A DNA stretch of 64,000 bases from JBOGVZ01 sp050692985 (GTDB lineage Bacteria; Actinomycetota; UBA4738; CALAEC01), in contig JBOGVZ010000057.1 of the NCBI GenBank assembly GCA_050692985.1, positions 5,808 through 69,807 of the forward strand, written 5' to 3'. The notes beneath the pieces are model-generated. The model did not search any database. It was not told the origin of the DNA and saw only the letters and a program-made list of their open reading frames with translations. Below, piece by piece: positions 60,267 to 64,000 of this stretch; the stretch's first letter is position 1; every line of letters starts with the position of its first letter. Made by a program: the position numbers and the translations under genes.

Positions 60267-61829
60267 CTACCTGGGGATGAGGTCGTACTCCATGGCGTAC
60301 ATTGCCGCCCCAGCACGCGTGGAGAACCCGATCTTGGCGTAGATGTGCTGGACGTGGTGCTCCGCCGTCCTCGGCGAGATGTACAGCTGCTTGCCGATGT
60401 CGCGGTTCGAGAACCCGAAGGCCATCAGCCGCAACACCTCGACCTCCCGGTCTGACAGGCCGGCCGGCCAGGCGGCCCTGGCCGGGAGGGGTTCCCCGGC
60501 CGCCGAGAGGACCGCCCGCAGGGATTCCATGTCGAGGCGCCCCTCCTCGGCCTCGGCCACCAGTTCCTTGGCGGCCACGCCGGGGGCCAGGGCGAACCGG
60601 TGGGGGCGGTCCTGGGTCAGGGCCTGGTAGGCGTCGGCCGCCGCCAGGATCCGGGCAGAGTGAGGGATCTCGCCGCCGCCGGCCCCGTGGTGGTAGCCGG
60701 TGCCGTCCTGCCGCTCGTGGTGCATCCCCGCGATACGGGCCAGCGGCGACAGGGCCTCGGAACGCGACAGGATGCGCTCGGTGTGGTACGGGTGGAGACG
60801 GACCTGCTCCTCCTCCGCCAGGGTGAGCGGACCCCGCTTCTCCCAGATCCCGTCGGACACGCCGACCCTGCCCAGGTCGTGGAACAGCGCAGCGCGGCGC
60901 ACGTTGACCACCTGCTTCCCGGGCATCCCGAGCTCCCGGGCCGCCGCCTCGGCCAGCTCGGCCACCTCGGTGGAGTGCCCCAGCATGAACGGGGTCTTGA
61001 GGTCGACCAGGTCCGCGAACGCCCGGGCCACGTCGTCGATCCGCGATGGGGAGACCCGGTGCCGGGGCTCGGGCTCGGCCGCGAGCACCGCCTCCCACAC
61101 GTCCGAGTCGCGGAGCCGGCGCAGCACGTCGGGGCCGACCCGGGCGAAGGCGTGGACCACCGAAGGGTCCAGCCACGAGCCGGCCCGGCGCCGGACCACC
61201 TCGACGGCGGTGTCGGGGCCGTCCAGGCGGTCGAACACCGAGGCCTGGAGGGCCACCTCGCCGATCCGTGCCGGCAGGGCGATGTCTTCGCCGGCCAGCC
61301 GCTGCGGGGTCCCCTTCCCGTCCCACCGCTCGAACCCCTGGTACAGTCCGTCACGGACCCCGGGAGACATCCCCAGTCGCTCGGCCATCCGGGAGGCCAC
61401 CTCGCAGTTCGCCACGAAGATGTCGCGCTGCCGCTTGGGCGGGACGGTCAGGGCCCGGGCCAGCGCCCGGGGCCGGCCGAGCGGCCCCCTGCCCTTGCCC
61501 ATCCCGAACAGGAGCGACAGGGCCTCGCGGGGGTTGCGGAAGTCCGTGCGCTCGGCGGTGGGTCGGGAGGCCATCTCGTCGCCGCCGAAGTACATGGCCT
61601 CCTCGTGGGCGGTGGCCGTGCACCCCAGGTGCCGGAGCAGCGCGGTGTAGTAGGAGTCCGCCACCTCGGGCTCCGGCAGGTCCATGGCCCGGGCCACCTC
61701 CGCGGCCACCAGGCAGGTCCGCATGGCCTCGCCCGGGGGATGGGCCATGCCCAGGTCCGTGGCCACCGACAGGGCCGCCAGCAGGTCCGCCAGGCGCAGG
61801 CCCTGGGCTGGGGAGCCTCGATTCGCCAC
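60267..61829 (-). CDS. HD-GYP-type phosphohydrolase fused to a LuxR helix-turn-helix
   Basis: 520 residues. The N-terminal 260 residues hold a degenerate HD-like domain (ERWDGKGTPQRLAG). The second half holds an HD-GYP-like domain: FHDLGRVGVSDGIWEKRGPLT, HPYHTERILSRSE, HHERQDGTGYHHG. The C-terminus is a LuxR HTH (GLSDREVEVLRLMAFGFSNRDIGKQLYISPRTAEHHV). GYP is replaced by GYH. It may hydrolyse a cyclic dinucleotide or similar ligand and regulate transcription directly. GTG 61829 has GGAGGTG upstream. Confidence 0.88.
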   Translation of the reverse strand: MANRGSPAQGLRLADLLAALSVATDLGMAHPPGEAMRTCLVAAEVARAMDLPEPEVADSYYTALLRHLGCTATAHEEAMYFGGDEMASRPTAERTDFRNPREALSLLFGMGKGRGPLGRPRALARALTVPPKRQRDIFVANCEVASRMAERLGMSPGVRDGLYQGFERWDGKGTPQRLAGEDIALPARIGEVALQASVFDRLDGPDTAVEVVRRRAGSWLDPSVVHAFARVGPDVLRRLRDSDVWEAVLAAEPEPRHRVSPSRIDDVARAFADLVDLKTPFMLGHSTEVAELAEAAARELGMPGKQVVNVRRAALFHDLGRVGVSDGIWEKRGPLTLAEEEQVRLHPYHTERILSRSEALSPLARIAGMHHERQDGTGYHHGAGGGEIPHSARILAAADAYQALTQDRPHRFALAPGVAAKELVAEAEEGRLDMESLRAVLSAAGEPLPARAAWPAGLSDREVEVLRLMAFGFSNRDIGKQLYISPRTAEHHVQHIYAKIGFSTRAGAAMYAMEYDLIPR

Positions 61830-61921
61830 GTCCCACCTCCGTCCGCCCGCGGGCGCCGGGCCACGAGCATACAGCGGCCCCTCCGGGCCCGGCCGGCCGC
61901 CCGGGCTGCCACAATCTGGCC

Positions 61922-63832
61922 ATGGCCCGGTCCCTGGATGGCACGGGAGGGCGCAGCCCGTTCCCGCCGATCGCCGACTACGGCTTCCTGTCCGACTGCG
62001 AGGTCAACGCACTCGTGGCCCCCACCGGAGCCGTGGAGTGGCTGTGCCTCCCCCGGCCGGATTCCCCCACCGTCTTCGGGGCCATGCTGGACCGGGGGGC
62101 CGGCACGTTCCGGCTGGGGCCTGCCGAGATCATGGTGCCCGCGGGCCGGCGCTACCTGCCGGGGACCATGGTCCTGGAGACGACCTGGATGACCCGGAGC
62201 GGGTGGATCGACGTCCGGGACACGCTGGTGATCGGGACGTGGTACGAGGGCGAGGAGCGATCGGCCGTGTGGCGTCGCCCGCCCGGAGACCACCAGGCCG
62301 AGCACATCCTGTTGCGGACCGTGAAGTGTATCGACGGCCACGTCGAGCTCAACATGGACTGCGAGCCCGTGTTCGACCACGGCCGGAGGAACGCCACGTG
62401 GCGGTACGTGGGGCCCGGGTACCACGACGCCGTGGCCGCAGGAGGCCCCGACGATCCGGAGCTTCGCCTGACCACGGACCTGCGGCTGGGCTTCGAGGGA
62501 CGGGCGGCTCGGGCCCGCACCACCCTGTCGGAGGGGGAGACGGCCTTCGTCGCCCTGTCGTGGTCCGATCACCCCGCGCCATCCTCGTACGGCGAAGCCG
62601 CCCGGAAGATGCAGGCCACCGAGGAGTTCTGGCGGGAGTGGCTGAACCACGGCGAGTTCCCCGACCACCCATGGCGGTGGTACCTCCAGCGAAGCGCCCT
62701 GACCCTCAAGGGGCTCACCTATGCGCCCACCGGGGCGCTTCTGGCCGCCGCGACGACCTCGCTGCCGGAGACGCCGGGCGGCGAGCGCAACTGGGACTAC
62801 CGGTACGCCTGGATCCGCGACGCCACGTTCGCCCTGTGGGCCCTGTACACGCTCGGCCTGGACGCCGAGGCCGACGACTTCTTCTACTTCGTGGCGGACG
62901 CCTGCGCGGGCCCCGAGAAGCTCCAGGTCCTGTACGGCGTCGGCGGGGAGCGGCAGATCGACGAGCACGTGCTCGACCACCTGACGGGCTACGACGGGGC
63001 CCGCCCGGTCCGGGTCGGCAACGACGCGTACCGCCAGCGGCAGCACGACATGTGGGGGGCGCTGCTCGACTCGATCTACCTGCACACGAAGACCAGGGAC
63101 CAGCTCCCCGAGCAGGTATGGCCGATCATCACGGACCAGGTCGAGGAGACGCTGCGGCACTGGCGGGACCCGGACCGGGGGATCTGGGAGGTTCGTGGGG
63201 AGCCCCAGCACTTCACGTCCTCCAAGCTGATGTGCTGGGTGGCCGTGGACCGCGGGGCCCGGCTGGCCCGTCTCCACGACGACCCCGAGCTGGCGGCCCG
63301 GTGGGAGAAGGCCGCGCAGGAGATCAAGGACGACATCCTGGGGAACGGCGTGGACGCTCGCGGCGTCTTCGTGCAGCACTACGGCGGGACCGCCCTCGAT
63401 GCCTCGCTGCTGCTGGTGCCGCTGGTCCGGTTCCTCCCGGCGGACGACCCACGGGTCCGGGCCACCGTGGAGGCCATCGCCGACGGGCTCACCCGTGACG
63501 GGCTCGTCCACCGCTACAGGGCCGAGGAGACCGACGATGGTCTCCACGGCGAGGAGGGGGCCTTCGTGATCTGCTCGTTCTGGCTGGTCTCGGCCCTGGC
63601 CGAGATGGGTGAAGTCGACCGGGCCCGGGAGGTGTGCGAGCGCATCCTGGGCTACGCCAGCGCGCTGAACCTCTTCGCGGAGGAGGTCGACCCGCGGACC
63701 GGCCGCCACCTGGGCAACTTCCCCCAGGCCTTCACCCACCTGGCCATGATCAACGCGCTGATGCACATCATCCGGGCCGAGGAGCAGGGCGACCCCCGCC
63801 GCTTCGAGCCGGCCCGGCCACCGACCGCCTGA
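61922..63832 (+). CDS. Glycoside hydrolase family 15 (glucoamylase/trehalase type)
   Basis: 636 residues. PPIADYGFLSDCEVNALVAPTGAVEWLCLPRPDSP is the N-terminal beta-domain signature. The catalytic (alpha/alpha)6 barrel has ERNWDYRYAWIRDATFALWAL and, near the end, NLFAEEVDPRTGRHLGNFPQAFTHLAMINA with the catalytic Glu. Actinobacterial members often act on trehalose; alternative substrates are alpha-glucans. There is no signal peptide, so it is cytoplasmic. ATG 61922 diverges from the HD-GYP gene with 92 bases between. Confidence 0.93.
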   Translation: MARSLDGTGGRSPFPPIADYGFLSDCEVNALVAPTGAVEWLCLPRPDSPTVFGAMLDRGAGTFRLGPAEIMVPAGRRYLPGTMVLETTWMTRSGWIDVRDTLVIGTWYEGEERSAVWRRPPGDHQAEHILLRTVKCIDGHVELNMDCEPVFDHGRRNATWRYVGPGYHDAVAAGGPDDPELRLTTDLRLGFEGRAARARTTLSEGETAFVALSWSDHPAPSSYGEAARKMQATEEFWREWLNHGEFPDHPWRWYLQRSALTLKGLTYAPTGALLAAATTSLPETPGGERNWDYRYAWIRDATFALWALYTLGLDAEADDFFYFVADACAGPEKLQVLYGVGGERQIDEHVLDHLTGYDGARPVRVGNDAYRQRQHDMWGALLDSIYLHTKTRDQLPEQVWPIITDQVEETLRHWRDPDRGIWEVRGEPQHFTSSKLMCWVAVDRGARLARLHDDPELAARWEKAAQEIKDDILGNGVDARGVFVQHYGGTALDASLLLVPLVRFLPADDPRVRATVEAIADGLTRDGLVHRYRAEETDDGLHGEEGAFVICSFWLVSALAEMGEVDRAREVCERILGYASALNLFAEEVDPRTGRHLGNFPQAFTHLAMINALMHIIRAEEQGDPRRFEPARPPTA

Positions 63833-64000
63833 CCCTCAGGCCCTGTGGGGCTCGGGCGGGCTTCCCCCCGGACCGCAGTAGCGTCCGTCAATAGGCAGTA
63901 GGCACTCCCTGCTCTCCATGGCCTCCCCGGTCTTCCGAGGATGGCGAACAAGCCCTCACCTTGAGGGCCGGAGAGCCTGGTGGTTCTCGGTCAGCCGATC

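Noticed and set aside
63833..64000. Feature in the last 168 bases
   Set aside because: Only a short GCCCTC/GAGGGC hairpin near 63952-63968 is visible. I see no gene, tRNA or regulatory family I can support before the window ends.

Overview
The window is very GC-rich (roughly 70 percent), with many GTG and some TTG starts, stop/start overlaps inside operons, F420-type and paa genes, and actinobacterial small families such as DUF2277. This suggests a high-GC actinobacterium-like chromosome, probably a little-studied lineage. I cannot name the taxon. I see no rRNA, tRNA, CRISPR, insertion sequence or phage genes. The one organism-level trait that stands out is selenocysteine decoding: two genes have an in-frame TGA at the expected catalytic position, each followed by a bacterial SECIS-like hairpin.

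Layout. 1-635: edge of an ATP-grasp peptide-ligase-like gene. 983-8767: a 1918-residue secreted FecR plus Ig-repeat protein, followed by a CHASE2 adenylate/guanylate cyclase. 8790-12527: sulfur amino acid operon (cystathionine beta-synthase, DUF429 protein, cystathionine gamma-synthase/lyase, VOC protein). 12661-19343: lipoprotein, acetyltransferase, sugar dehydrogenase, imidazolonepropionase, DUF2269 membrane protein, aldehyde dehydrogenase, secreted serine protease. 19446-22789: phenylacetyl-CoA epoxidase operon paaABCD behind a TetR regulator and a perfect 20-bp palindrome. 22977-26736: membrane protein, DUF2332 protein, CHRD protein, enoyl-CoA hydratase and hotdog thioesterase. 26776-28392: TPP riboswitch and CytX-type transporter. 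28382-33742: cupin-like protein, leucyl aminopeptidase, SnoaL-like protein, methyltransferase, zinc ribbon and TPP enzyme. 33714-40400: O-antigen-ligase-like protein, hotdog protein, a four-gene run of unknown role, LapA-like protein, PAP2 phosphatase and Lgt. 40518-45699: selenocysteine formate dehydrogenase fdhA-fdhB-nrfD. 45892-47808: Mrp-type Fe-S carrier, divergent from a SufR-like regulator. 47858-49125: ECF sigma factor and anti-sigma factor. 49188-53805: nucleotidyltransferase, LLM oxidoreductase, HARE-HTH protein, PLP decarboxylase, HesB-like protein, DUF2277 protein. 53889-58575: Lon, DoxX, hydrolase-cyclase fusion (frameshifted) and selenocysteine peroxiredoxin. 58675-63832: Fpg glycosylase, SRPBCC protein, HD-GYP/LuxR protein and GH15 hydrolase.

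The genes suggest an aerobic heterotroph that degrades phenylacetate, oxidises formate through a membrane-linked enzyme, uses cyclic nucleotide and HD-GYP signalling, and salvages thiamine precursors. Many monocistronic genes without a Shine-Dalgarno sequence carry a TANNNT hexamer 6-9 bases before the start codon, the signature of leaderless transcripts. At least two genes (DUF429 protein, hydrolase-cyclase) have a conserved C-terminus in the wrong frame, each explained by one extra base in a short C or G run. These may be sequence errors or real frameshifts.
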